A stretch of DNA of 64,000 nucleotides from Chlorella sorokiniana (taxonomy: Eukaryota; Chlorophyta; Trebouxiophyceae; Chlorellales; Chlorellaceae). Positions within the stretch are counted from its first letter, which is position 1, and each line of letters begins with the position of its first letter. Of the stretch, positions 10,513 to 22,292 are shown in pieces. The position numbers and the translations under genes were made by a program. The DNA is taken from the NCBI GenBank assembly GCA_025917655.1, contig CP084611.1:3100001-3164000 (forward strand), given 5' to 3'. Under the pieces are notes generated by a model. That model was not told where the DNA came from and made no database searches. It saw nothing but the letters and a program-made list of their open reading frames with translations.

Positions 10513-13500
10513 TCATGCCTTGAGTAGGGCGAAGGCATACAGCATGCCCAGCAGCCAGACAGCCCACTTGAGTGCGGCTGGCGGCAGACACCCATCCCGC
10601 CCCCTTTCCTCCCCCAAACGCGCCAGGAGCAGGCCTGCACCCCCCTGCTCACGTCGTACGACATGTGCACCGTGGTGTCGTTGTCTGCCAGCAGCTTGTG
10701 GGCGCGGTCCGAGTGCTGGGGCAGGGCCAGGTCCTTGTTCTGCAGGTCGTTGCCCATGGAGCTGGTCAGCACCGTCTTGAAGAAGCCGTCCATGTGGGCC
10801 AGGGTGGCGGCCGCGCTCTGCCGCCCGCGCCACGCATCCTGGGGGAGGCGGGGGCGGCGTGTGTGTGGCATGCGGCAGGGTCGAGGCGAGGGGTTGGGCG
10901 ACGGCGTGCAGGGGCATCCTGCTGGCAGCTGCGTGTGGGGGCGCGAGGAGGTGCGCTCACCCGCTGCCCTCCGCGCCCCTCCCGCAGGTCCTCCGTGTAG
11001 TCCAGCACGTCCTTGGCGGTGAGGTCCCACAGGCCGCGCGTAAGCGCCACAAACACGCGGTTGTCCAGCACGTTGGACAGCCAGTGCAGCAGCTTCTCCA
11101 CCTCCTCCATGATGTGCATGAGCTGGGTGTGTGTGTGTGTGTGGGGGCGCGAGAAACAGAGCAGCTGAGCACGTCAGCTGGGCAGGCGAGGCTCCAGCCG
11201 CTCCAAGATCAAGATGGTGCAGGCAGCCCCTGCAAGCATGGCCGCCTGCGGCCCGCCCTCCCGCCCCCTGCCCCCTCACCGCCACAGACAGCTGCTGCGT
11301 GGTCGCAAAGACGCCGTTGCGGCGCAGCAGCTGCACCACGCTGGTGGCCTCCATCTTGGCCAGCTCCGCGCCAGGCGCTCCGCGCACAGCGTGATGGCGG
11401 CAAAGTACTCGGAGCGCAGCTCCTTCACCAGCTGGGCAAACTGGGCGCCCAGGTTGGGGGCGGAGCGGTGCTGGCGGCCGGCGGCGGCGCCGTCGGGGCG
11501 GAGGCCTGCGCGCCGCGCAGCCCCGCCGCCAGCGAGTCGGCCAGCGGCTCCGCGCACCAGCGCTTGAGCTCCTGCTCCATCTGGGGCGACACCTGGAGCA
11601 GGCGGCGCAGGCTGTTGAGCAGCAGCGCCTGGTTGGGGTTGATGCCCAGCTGCAGCACGATGGGGCGCCGCGGTAGGTGGCCGGCACTGCCGCGCGCTCC
11701 GCCACGCCCTGCGACACCCAGCGCCACGCCGCGCGCCCCCGCGCGCGCCGCCGCCTCGGCGCCGCTCCGCTGCTGCTGCGCGCCGTACGGCTGGATGGCC
11801 AGGGGCTCTGGGGACTGCCCGCCCTCCTGCAACAGGGCAAGGCCGGGACCGGCAGAGTGGTCGGCAGTCCCACCACTTCTTGCCACTGCGCTGAGCAGCC
11901 AGCCGTGCGACAGCAGCTGGTCCCCCTTCCCCCACAGCATGCGCATGCAAGTCCCCCAGGCGGCGGCACACCTTGATCTGCACCAGGCCGCACTGCCGTG
12001 ACACGCCCAGGGTGGCCTCGCGCAGCGCCCCGTCACCGCGCGCTCCAGGTCAGGGCCGTACATGGGCCAGTAGGTGATGATGCGCTGGTACCGCCCCATC
12101 TCGCTCTGTACCGCGTTCAACATGTCCTCAACCAGGTGGGCCACCTTGCTCTTGCCTGCAGGCAGGCAGGCGATGGGGAGAGGATGTGGGTGGGGCAGCC
12201 CGGCGGCCAGCCGTTGGCAAGGCATTCAAGCAACACAGCAGGGCAGGCAACAGGTCCAGCCCACCGCCCAGGCTGCGCATCCTGCTGCGGCCGCCCCACC
12301 GTCGGTTGCAAACTCCTGCCAGCCGTGCTGCCCCGCGCCCTGCTCCAGCCGGCGGCACCGCAGGCTCAGCTGCGCGGCGCTGCTGTTGATCCACTCCAGC
12401 ACAAAGCGGCCAAAGATGTCGCGGTTGTTCAGCCGGCTGTTGGCCTCGGCGTACTTGTGGCGGTGCTGCACAGGCGGGCGGGGCAGGGAGCGTCGGCCCA
12501 GGCTGCGTGACCACCTCCGCGGATGGGCAGGCAAGGGGTGGCTGGAGGCAAGGGCACAGACAGCGCGTGCCAGGTGCGGGCAGCCGGCGCGTGCTCCCAC
12601 CACAAAGTTCTGCAGCTTGCCCACTGCCTCCACCAGCCGGATGGCGGCCTCGGTGGGGGCGGGTGGCGGGTGGCGCCCCAGCACCTTGCGCAGGTGCTTG
12701 ATGATGCCCTGCGGGGGGGGGATGAGCGCGGCGGGCGGGTTTCTTCAGCCGCGGAGGCATGGCTGGCAGCGTTTGACCGCAGCTCACTTTGACAGCCATG
12801 CACCCTGCACACGCACGCGCGTCAGGTAGGCAAGAGAGGGGGTGTCATGCGGGGGCGGCCCCTCACGCTGACGTACTCCAGGGCCGTGGTGTCGGGCAGG
12901 TGCAGGAAGGCGGGCAGCACGCGAGCGTCCCGGATCTGGTCGTCCGCCCGCAGCTCGTTCATGATGGCGCGGCACAGCTCCTCCAGCCGCCCGTACGCCG
13001 CCACCGCCTCCGGGCTGTCCACCTGGCCCTGCCGCGCGTCGGTGGCGCGGCGCGGCGACGACGGGCGCTGCAGCTCCGCCGCCGTCAGCAGCGCCTGGTA
13101 GCGCTTGCGGGCGGCCACTCGGAAGCGCTCCTGCAGCCACTCCCGGTCGGCGGGGCTGGTGGCGTCGCGCACCAGTGCTGCAGGGGAGGGGCAGGTGATG
13201 GGTGCGTGCAAGGGGCGGGCGGGGGCATCGCCGGAAGCAGGCTGCATGAAGTACGCGAGGGGGCCGTTTCCACATTGAGGAGGCGGCTGCACGCCTGCCC
13301 ACTCACCAAACAGGTGCACCGCTGGGCGCATGACCGCGGGTATGCCCGACCGCACCGCCAGCGCGCCGTCCATCATGCCGCTGGCCGTGTCCTCGCTCAG
13401 CATGAAGTAGTTTTCAAACGCGGTGTGCAGCAGCTCCTCGATGCGGGCAGACACCTGCGCCTGCACGCCCAGCTCCCCCGACGACAGCCCCTCCACCTGC

Positions 13501-16500
13501 GCCGCCTGCTGCAGCGCCACCATGTCGCGCAGCAGCACGTCGAAGCAGTCGGCGGTGAGGGTCGCGTTCTCGGGCGCACCACCCACTTGAGGTAGGACAG
13601 GCGCGCGTAGTTGCGCCCCACCGCGTACGCCCGCGCAAAGCGCCCCAGCAGCCAGACCCAGGGGCCGTGCAGGGCGAGGTTGCGGGGGCCGCACCCCACC
13701 GCCCTCAGCGCCGCCTCCAGCACCTCGTCGTACACCTGCAGGCTGCTGACCTGGGGGGGGGGAAACAGAAGGGCGGGCAGGGGCCGGCTGGGGGGAGCGG
13801 GCCGCAGGCTGCCGCAGAGCCGGGCTGCAGAGCAGCAGGCAGCCGACACGCCGCGCGTGCATCCGCAGCAGGCCGCCCTGACTTGCCTGCAGGTAGCCGC
13901 CCGTGGCGGTGGCGGGCGCCTTGCCGCCGGTGCCCGGCGTCAGGCCGGACGTGGTGGGGAAGGCGGGGACGGGCGGCACCGGGAGGCCATGGGCGGCAGC
14001 ATGGCCAGCGGTGGGGCCATGGCCGGGGGACACCGGCTCCTGCTCGACGCTCGGGCGTAGGTGTCCTCCGACGGTGCGGCAGCGTAGCCGCCGCGCTGGC
14101 GGGAGTCCCGCGAGGGCGGCCCCATCAGGCCCTGCACACCGCCAGCGGGGAGCGGCAGCGGCTCATACGCGAGGTGTGTGCAGGAGGCGTGCAGGGGGAG
14201 CAGGGCAGCACGCTGCTGCCATCCCTGCTGGCTGCAGGCGCTTGCGTGTCCCCACCCGCCCACCCACCGCGGCGTGCAGCAGGGCCATGCTGACGCGGGC
14301 GGAGAGCACGGCGTGGCCCGCCACCCGCCCCTCGTCGTCCACCAGCTTCACCCACGCCATGGAGCCGCCGCTGGCGGAGGAGCCGCCCTTGCGCAGGCAG
14401 GGGAAGATGGACTTGAGGAAGCCGGGGGAGGGGCCCGCGTCAAACAGGGCGTCCCCCTGGTTGGCAATCTGCGGTGTGTGTGCCATTCGGGGAGGTAGAC
14501 GCGGCGGTGGTGGTGAGGGAGAGGGGTGGCGTGCAGGGTGAGGCAGGGCAGACTCCACTGTCAACGTGGTCGGCGGCGTTGGGGCCAGCTTCTGTGTGAG
14601 CCGCTACCGTGCGCGCCCGGGCCCCAGACCCCCCCCAGGGCCCACCTTGTGCAGCTCCGCCACTTGCACCGTGCCCAGCGCCACCCCCGCCCATCCACAC
14701 GCAGCTCCGCGGTGAACGTCTGCTGCTGCCCCGAGTCGCTGGGCAGGCGCACCACCTCCTGGTCGTGCGCGTTGCCGTCGCTGCCAATCTTGGTGTGGGC
14801 GCAGCCGTCGGCGGCTGGGAGGGAAAGGGCAGACGGACAAGGGGGCGGGAAGAGAGTGAGGGGCGTGGCAAAGCCTACGTAAGCCTGTGGCAGCCCGGGG
14901 AGCCCAGAGGCGTGGCTGAGCGGTGTGGCCATGCTGGGAGGCGCCAGCTGCCTGCGTGCCCCACCTGGCCGGCTGCCTGCGTAGGTGACCACGGCAAAGT
15001 CCCTGCCCGTGATGCCGTTGGTCAGCAGCTCGCACCCCACCACGCGCATGACCGTCACCTCCAGCGCAGGCCCGCTCGCTGCCCGCCCGCCCCCTGAGCC
15101 CCCGCTGCCGCCGCTGACGCGGGCCAGCGCCTCGCCGCCCTGCCGCAGGGACAGCTGCGCAACGTCGCGCTCCATCCGGCGCTGCTCCTGCTGCCGCCGG
15201 CGCTCAAGCTCGCGCTGTTGCTCCTCCATCTCACGCTGCTGCTTGGCATACAGCTGCTGCTGCGCGGCCTCGCCGGCGCTGGGGCCCCCAGGCCCCGGCT
15301 GCAGGGGGACCTCGCCCGCCAGCGACACATCCTCGCGGTCGTCCCTGCAGGGGGCCATGGCAGAGGGGTTGGGAGCGCTGAGGGACGGGGTGGTAGTGAT
15401 GGGGGGTTGGGGGGGATGCAGCCAGGGGCCCATCGCTTGCAACAGCTGCCAGGCATAGCATTGGTTGGTTGTGCAACAGCACCAAGATAGAGACCCCTTG
15501 GTGTCTGCCCCTCGCGCCCAGCTATCCAGCCAGCATGCACACCAGATGCAGTGCATGCCGTCCTGCGTGTAGAGGCTGGGGTCAGCGGCGTGCTGCACCA
15601 GGAACAGCTGCTCCAGGCCCAGTGCCTTCTTCAGCGTGCTGCAGCCGTTGGCGAGGAAAGCGGTGGCCGTGTCCTCGCCGCCTCCCAGCAGCTCATCGAG
15701 GCACAGCTGCCAGCAGCCCTGCAAGCCAGACCACCAGAGCGGTGACACGCCTCCAGTGCAGCCTCACAGCCTGGGAGCCAGCAGGCACGCCTGCGGCAAT
15801 CCCACTCAGCCCCGTCCCCACCTCATAAGCCAGGTACTTGAGGTAGGCCTGGCGCTTGCCCAGCTTGAAGGCAGCGCCTGGCTTCTTGTCCAGCGCACGC
15901 TTGCCGCCGTGGGACACGCCGCTGGCGCGGTGGCGGTTGGCACTGCCGGGCGTGGTGTGCACAGCGGGGATGTTCCAGTGTTGCTGCTGCTGCCGGGGCT
16001 GCTGCCGAGGCGGGGGAGCCAGCCCGTCCTCTTCCTGCTGCACGTCGCCCATGTTAGGGACGCCATCCTTGTCAAGCTGGGCCTGCATCTGGTAGGTGAC
16101 GGGATCGGAGGGCGCCGCCCCCACGCCAAACCCGCCAAGCCCGCCGCTCAAGCCGTCACCGCCTGCCCCAAACAGCCGAGCCGCAGGCGCGCCACCTCGG
16201 AAGCTGCCTGGCCCAGCAGCATTATGTGTTGAAAGCCCTTCCTGCTGCTGCATCGCCGGCTGATTGCCGTCGGGGCACTAGTGTTGAAGAGGCTCTGCAG
16301 GTGCCCCATGCGACCGCTGGTGTTCAGCCCCTGCTGCGACAAGCGGCCTGCTCGAGCGCCTGGTGCCTGGCGGGCGAGAGGCTGGTCCTCAGCATCCAGG
16401 AATTGCGAGGCACCCGGAGGCAGTGGTGACTTGGATGGCGAAGATGCGCGACTGCTGGCGTCTTCTTCTTCTATAGCGCCATTGATCTGCAACCCAGCAG

Positions 16501-16678
16501 CGCATGGCTCACCAACGGCACTGCAGCAACCGCAGTTGTGGGCAAGCTTTATAGAAGGGCGCACGATAACATCGCTTTCCTACCTGCGCCCCTGCTGGGA
16601 GAGGAGACCCCCAAACCCTGTCAAGTTTGGCTGCTGCTGCTGCTGCTGCTGTTGAGGCTGCCAAGAGTCTGCCTGCAT
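10513..16678 (-). CDS. Munc13-like protein with MUN/MHD homology and a possible C2 region
   Basis: Munc13/UNC-13 relatives tether and prime vesicles for SNARE-dependent fusion. Start: ATG at 16676-16678 opens MQADSWQP plus a short Q run; the donor near 16584 joins in phase 2 to AVGEPCAAGLQINGAIEEED. A disordered N-terminal segment follows, then LKYLAYE, a coiled Q/E/R stretch (about 15290-15150), and ALEVTVMRVVGCELL with SGQQQTFTAELRVDG, which could be a C2-like beta domain. The second half is helical: FGRFVLEWINSSAAQL and KVAHLVEDMLNAVQ (MHD1-like), then RVFVALTRGLWDLTAKDVL, HMDGFFKTVL and DLQNKDLALPQHSDRAHKLL (MHD2-like). Frame slips at 16272-16275, near 13576 and near 11367-11372. The 3' end is uncertain: a stop at 10513 follows a hydrophobic tail (AVWLLGMLYAFALLKA), but simple phase-0 splicing would read on to 10371. 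The family call rests on pattern memory. Confidence 0.6.
16631..16651. repeat. (CTG)7 repeat in first exon of the Munc13-like gene
   Basis: Seven CTG units read CAG on the minus strand and make most of the short polyglutamine run near the predicted N terminus. Confidence 0.8.
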
Positions 16679-17301
16679 CAAGAGGTTGAAATGCAGAGGG
16701 TGTTGACTGCTGTGAAGACAGCCGCTGAACGGTGGGCACGCAGCGGGAGGTGGGACGGGCACGCCATCCTTGGAACACACCTCCCTGCTGCCTTTCTCAC
16801 CCACGCTGGCTTTCGTCCCCGCCGACCGAGAGTCTGCTGCTGCTGTTGGGGGCGGTGTCCACGCCTGCCTGCCCGGGCCTTGAGCCCCACATCGCGGTGC
16901 TGCTGTCTAGAGAGTCCGGCCTCGCAAAACAGCAAGCATCGCTACTGCAATATCGCGTCCCGACTGGACAAGAAAATTGGAGGCGGCTGTCAGTGCCACC
17001 CTCCCAACAGCCGTCAACAGTTTTAAGTTTGAAAGCGCGGCGCGGCGCCGGAACTCGAACTCACGACCACTCACGCTTACGGGCTCATGAACAGAGCTTC
17101 AGCGGGGAGACCACACTCGCAGTACACCTTAGCACTACACAACGCCTTTTCGCTTTATGAGTTAATGAGTTTCATAGTCAGTCGTTTCGGTGTCTGCACC
17201 ACTCAAGAACCCTCTCCTCGACGGCTGCATAAGTCCCACATCCTGCGATCGAAAGCTGCTGCAAACCTCTAGTTCACTGCAGCGTTCATTCAGACAGCAG
17301 A
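16679..17301. promoter_or_regulatory. Divergent intergenic region, Munc13-like (-) / DNAJC9-like (+)
   Basis: About 620 bases between two predicted start codons, presumably both promoters and 5' UTRs. It contains a tRNA B-box-like stretch on the minus strand (about 17049-17061) that does not fold into a tRNA. Nothing else is recognisable. Confidence 0.4.
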
Positions 17302-18703
17302 ATGGTAGATTTGCAGGGTAAGACGCTTTACGAGGCGTTGGGAGTGTCCAAAGACGCTACCCAGGTGAGCAGCCGCCGCAAGCAGCACAACGGCGTGCCA
17401 GCCGCTCTCCCGATGTATGGAATTTGGCATGCCGACCCGCCTTCTCTAACCATACCAGGCTGAGATTCGCAAGGCGTACATGAAGTTAGCGCTGCAGCTG
17501 CACCCTGACAAGAACCCAGGCGATGAGTCGGCCAGTGCAAAATTCCAGACGCTGCAAAAAATTTACAGCATTGTGTCTGACGCAGACAAGTGAGCATCAG
17601 CTGGCCAGGCTGATATTCTTATGCGAAAGGGCATTGCAGTTCAGCAGTATTTCACGGATGGTATGCAGGTTGCCCAGGCACCAGCATAGCAACTTTTGTG
17701 AGCAGCGTCGTTGCGTTTCATTTGGCAGCGCTCGCTGACCTGAACGCTTGCACCGCCTGGTTAACACAGGCGCAAGGTCTATGACGCCACTGGGTCCATA
17801 GAAGATTCAGAAGAGCTGGCAGGCGACAAATTCAACGAGCTCTACAACTTCTACCGCTCGATGTATGCCAAGGCAAGCACCAGCCTGCGCGGGCGGTGCA
17901 GTGGCCGCACAGCCATCAACATCATTCCACGGCGGCCTGTCTGCATTGCCCCTGCTCTGCTGCGGGAGTTGAGTTCTCACTGGTTACTGCCCTAACGCAC
18001 CCGCACGCAGGTGACTGAGGAGGATTTAGACTCTTTCCACAGCAGCTATCGCGGCAGCCAGGAGGAACGTGGCGATGTGCTCAAGTACTACCGCCAGTTC
18101 AAGGGGGACATGCGCCAGGTGCGCTTCACGTGTTGGAGTTCAGGGTTTCTTGTTACAGTTGCAGGGGTGGGGGCACCCGTCAGCACTGGCATGTCAAGAG
18201 CTTGCAGACCAGACTCCGCCAAGCCCACTTGCGCCTCTGCCCTCACGTGCCGCCAGGTGTTTGAGTGGGTGATGTGCAGCGACGAGGCAGCCGATTCGCA
18301 CCGCTACATGGACCTGCTGGATGCTGCCATAAAGGCCAAGGAGGCACCCAGCTTTCTGAAGTACGCTGCCTGGGCCAAGAAGGTGGCTGCAAAGCCGCGG
18401 CCAGCCGAGGGAGCAGCGCATGGCAGCAAGGGCAAAGCGGGCAAAGGCAAAAGGCAGCAGCAAGAGGCGGAGGCGGCGTTGATGGAGCAGATCCGTGGGC
18501 GGCAGCAACGCGCGCTGGCAGTGCCCGCTGGTGGCGTGCTCGGCAGGCTGATGGCTGAAATGGAGAACAGCGAGCCCTCAGAGGAGGACTTCCAAAAGGC
18601 TAGGCAGCGGCTGGATCAGAAGAAGGCAGGGGGCAAGCCGCAGAAGCAAAAGGTAGCAGGCGCAGCGGTAGGCAGCAATGGCAGCAAGCGGGCAAAAAAG
18701 TGA
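17302..18703 (+). CDS. DNAJC9-like J-domain protein
   Basis: DNAJC9-type proteins pair an N-terminal J-domain with a histone-binding or nuclear role and act as HSP70 co-chaperones. Five exons: 17302-17364, 17459-17589, 17770-17872, 18011-18118, 18257-18703. The J-domain spans the first ~70 residues: LYEALGVSKDAT, RKAYMKLALQLHPDKNPGD (intact HPD), FQTLQKIYSIVSD. Then come FNELYNFYRSMYAKVTEEDLD, FHSSYRGSQEERGDVLKYY and MCSDEAADSHRYMDLLDAAI, matching the DNAJC9 core. The C-terminal third is K/Q/A-rich and ends NGSKRAKK, like a nuclear signal. Every frame is open without correction. The third intron starts with GC rather than GT (AAG followed by GCAAGC at 17873). The stop faces the SCO1 gene 167 bases away. 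Confidence 0.85.
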
Positions 18704-18870
18704 GTGCCGTTCGAAGCAGTGGACGGCTAGGCCAGCTTGACCTTCAGCAGGCAGCAAGTCCTTGGCCAGGCATTGGCTTTAAATGACATGCTCACATGAG
18801 ATAGGAAGCCCATTGGGATAAAATTTGCAATAGCAGGCGTGAGCCCAAGATGAGCCTCCAAGGCCTTCCC

Positions 18871-20193
18871 TCAAGGCTTTGGATGGTCCGCTTGCCAGCG
18901 CTGGATGTGGTCTGCAATGTTCTTGGCCATATCCTCCGCGGTGAAATTTTTGCCGTAGAACGTCATGAACTTGCCCTGCTCACCCGGCAGAGGCAGCAGC
19001 GCTGCGTCAGCGGCTGAAGGGCAGAGTGCAGGCTGCCGCATGGCTGAGCAGCACCCACCTCTGGGTTGACCAGGTAGGTGATGATGGAATGGTCCACCAG
19101 GTAGTCATCTTCGCTGTCCTGCGTTTTGCTGAAGTACACGCGGTACGCCTTGGCCGCCTCCGCCACCCGCTCGTAGGGTCCTGTCAGGCCCACCATGCGC
19201 GGGTGGAACTCCTTGACATAGTCCCGCACCTGCTCCACCCCGTCCCGCTGCGGGTCCAGCGACAGGAAGACAGGGACCACCTGCACGCCGCTCAGCTTCT
19301 CTGCAGGGTGGGGGCGCGGCTCGCCATCAGCAACATGCGGTGGCGCTGACGGTGACTGGGCAATTGAACAATGCTCGTCACAGCTGTGGCCACCCAGGTG
19401 GCTGGGGTCCCCACCCGTGAGGTCTGTTGCCGCCGCAATCTTCTGCAGCTCCTCCGGGCAGATGTCCGGGCACCAGGTGAAGCCAAAGTAAAGCAGCGCA
19501 AAGCGGCCCAACAAATCCTTGTCGGTGAAGCGCTTGCCCGTCTGGTCTATCAAGTCAAAAGGGCCGCCAATTGCCGCCTGTGAACCAAGTGAGGGCATGC
19601 TCACGAGAGCTGGGTGCAGCAGCAGGCGAACAGGCCTGCTGCAGGCTTCATGCCCAAGGGCACAGTCGCCATGCATCCATGCCTACCTGGCCCACAACCA
19701 CTGACGACTTCCCCTCTCGTGATATATCCTCCAGCTTCTTATCCTTCTCATGGTTATACCACCATAGCAGCCCAGCGCCAGTGCCCACCGTCAGGCCCAG
19801 GCTCATGTATGAGACAGGCTGCAGCGGGCAGAATGTGTTGCAAATTGAGGATGCTTGGGCATGCACTGCAGCGTAATTGCGGAGTATTGTGCGCACGATA
19901 ATAAGCTCACTGCTGCGCGGCCTGATGCTCACCCCTCGAGTCTGGGGAGCTGCTGTCGAGAATGCCCGCCGGTTGGACGTCGCTTGCTGCCATGGTTGTG
20001 CTGCTCGACATGCCGCTCCCTGCAACAAGCAGCAGCCCTTAAATTGTCAGCATTTGGTGCCGAGGCAGGATGCCTGCTGAGGCAATGCACATGGAAGCAC
20101 CAACCTGACCTGCTGAGGTTCCGCTGACGGTAGCCCTTCTTCCGCGAATGTGCGCCACAGCCGGCGTGCTGCTCTGGCTGCAGAACGTCTCAT
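18871..20193 (-). CDS. SCO1: SCO1-like mitochondrial copper chaperone for cytochrome c oxidase
   Basis: SCO proteins sit in the mitochondrial inner membrane and help deliver copper to the CuA site of COX2. Six exons fit cleanly: 20193-20110, 20022-19933, 19818-19687, 19577-19415, 19300-19059 and 18975-18871. The start gives MRRSAARAARRLWRTFAEEG, a basic amphipathic presequence, followed by RRAFSTAAPQTRG. One membrane segment follows (LGLTVGTGAGLLWWY), then the thioredoxin-like domain: GRFALLYFGFTWCPDICPEEL, where CPDIC is the copper-binding CxxxC, then VQVVPVFLSLDPQRD and YLVDHSIITYLV with the third copper ligand His. It ends MAKNIADHIQRWQADHPKP. All frames are open without correction. It is head-to-head with the RNF113A-like gene. 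Confidence 0.92.
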
Positions 20194-20576
20194 GACCGGT
20201 GTAGCAGCTACTTTTGCAATGGACCCAGCTTGCTCTCTGGGTTTTGGTTCAGCGAGACTTCCCTGCCGTCAACCGGTTGGTAGAGGCCGTGAGACTGGCA
20301 GTGTGTACGTTTCAGCTATGCAAGAAACCTAATTGTGCTTTGGGATTTAACGCTTGTCAATGCTTCGCTCGAAGAGACAGCAGGGTCTGTACTGCCATGA
20401 TGCCTGCTGAAGCTTTTACGCAAGTTCATTCACGATGGAGCCCTTCCGCACATCACTAACAAGGTTCGGTGCGCAGACTCACACAGACGTGTTGGAAGTC
20501 TGCAATTAGTTCTCTCAGAAACTTCGCAAGCGCGGTGTGTCGTTAGCGCAATACAGTAAGTTATACTGGGATAGCA
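20194..20576. promoter_or_regulatory. Divergent intergenic region, SCO1 (-) / RNF113A-like (+)
   Basis: 383 bases between two start codons, noticeably lower in GC than the flanking exons. It should hold both promoters. I see no repeat or recognisable motif. Confidence 0.4.
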
Positions 20577-22015
20577 ATGGAGCAAGCGCCGCAGCAGGGA
20601 GCTGCTGGCCCTGGGGCTGAACAGCAGTCGGCAGCGGCGACGGCAGCACGCGAAGCCGCCGCAGCAGCACCAGCCGGTTTCGCCAAGCGGAAGAGTCGCG
20701 GCAACATCAGAAAACGTGCAGCCGACTCTGACGACGATGGCAACGGTGGCATGGCGGTGGCGATGGCGGCGGGGTGGTGCGGAAGGCAGCCAAGGGGAAG
20801 GATTCATCAATGGCCTTCACCACCAAGCGCAACGACCGCGCAGAAGTGTTTGCGTTTGAGAGCAGCGGCATGGTGCAGCAGCGGCAGAGCGACGCCACGC
20901 GAGCCAATGAGCAGGAAACGGCACACGATCGTGACGCAAGGTGAGGACCAGCAAACAGTTTGTGTTTTTATCATCACTGCTCTGCACCTGGTTCAAGACG
21001 AGGTGCTGTTACTGGTTGGACTAGTTTGGGTGGCTTGAAGCGTAGTTTACCTTCCGTGGTTCCATGCCCCTGCCACTGTTCACCTGCAGGGCGCTGCGAG
21101 AGCAGGTGCTGTCGCAGGTGGTGGAAGGCGCCCCCGTGTCTGGCGAGGACGGCGTGTACCGCGGCATGAACAATTACCGTGACTTTCGGGCCGGCTTCCG
21201 CCGCGAGCACACTGTGGGAGCGGAGAAGGGCAGCGGCGCGCATGGCCCGCTGCGTGCGTCCACCAATGTACGCATGACGGTGCGCTTCGACTACCAGCCC
21301 GACATCTGCAAGGACTACAAGGAGACCGGGTACTGCGGTTACGGCGACGCATGCAAGTTCATGCACGACCGGGGGACTACAAGTCGGGCTGGGAGCTGGA
21401 TAGGGTGAGCGCCACCGCTTAGCCTGCGCAGAGATTGCGTGCTGTTAGTGTTGAGCAGTGCAGCAGGACAAGGCAGCCTTCATCAGCCGAGATGCTTCTT
21501 GGGTTGATAACGGGTTGATGACGGGCAGCAATTCGCAGCAGCGCGTTGATCCCTGTGCCGCGCTGTGCCCTGCAGGATTGGGACCAGCAGCAGAAGGAGA
21601 AGCGGGAGCGCTTGCTCGCAGGGTGGAAGCCTGAAGACGAGGAAGGGGAGCAGGAGGAGTCAGGTGGGGACAGTGGCTGGGCGGCGCCCATGCTGCTCTA
21701 CTTAGCAAGGCTTCCTGGGCTTGCCTGTCTCAGGCTCTGCCAGCAGGCTCACATCCCACTCCCCATCCCCCTCCTGCAGAGGAGGACGACGAACTGCCAT
21801 TTGCGTGCCTGATCTGCCGGCGACCCTGGGCGGAGGCGCAGGACCCGGTGGTCACCCGCTGCAAGCACTACTTCTGCGAGCAGTGCGCCCTGCAGCACAA
21901 TGCCAAGACCAGCAAGTGCTTTGTGTGCGAGCAGCCTACCGGCGGCATTTTCAATGTTGCGCACGACATTGTGCGGCGGGAAAAGGCGCGGCAGCGAAAG
22001 GCGGGAAATGGCTGA
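20577..22015 (+). CDS. RNF113A/Cwc24-like splicing factor: CCCH zinc finger plus RING finger
   Basis: Cwc24/RNF113A joins the activated spliceosome; the RING can act as an E3 ligase. Exon 1 opens [13 protein letters not shown] and has the conserved [20 protein letters not shown] region. Exon 2 (from about 21091) carries [20 protein letters not shown] and the CCCH finger [20 protein letters not shown]. After a short linker ([17 protein letters not shown]) the last exon has the C3HC4 [43 protein letters not shown]. It ends [12 protein letters not shown]. The frame slips twice: a G appears lost between 20750 and 20751 in a GGC/GAT repeat, and one G is missing from the run 21371-21375, just before [10 protein letters not shown]. 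The order CCCH-then-RING is diagnostic of the family. Confidence 0.88.
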
Positions 22016-22292
22016 TAACCAGTCCCAACCTGCTGTGCTTGCAAGCTGCTTGTCATCAATGACCCGTGTGATTACATTCCACTCAACATGCCATTTATGG
22101 ACATCTGTGCCCTAAAACATGGTTTACCGCAAGTGCAAAATTCAGCCATATACTCGGTTGTGCAAAATCTCCTTGTGGTGAAACACGGCGCTCAAGCCTC
22201 ATCAACATACCTGCAAACAAGAGAAGCAGAGCATTCAGAGCCTGTTAAGCCTATGCAGGATGGTTGACAGCACACGCCCTCATTCCGTCAAC

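Noticed and set aside
11131-11150. GT dinucleotide run as a regulatory element
   Set aside because: A short intronic microsatellite in the Munc13-like gene; nothing supports a function.
10859-12001. 380-codon plus-strand open frame opposite the Munc13-like gene
   Set aside because: Low-complexity A/R/P/C product without conserved blocks, while the minus strand carries the MHD-like blocks with splice sites.
17035-17105. Possible minus-strand tRNA or tRNA-derived element (B-box-like GAGTTCGAGTTCC on the reverse strand)
   Set aside because: The T-stem would pair GTGAG with TCCGG, which does not pair, and no matching acceptor stem or A box was found. A chance match or a very degenerate relic.
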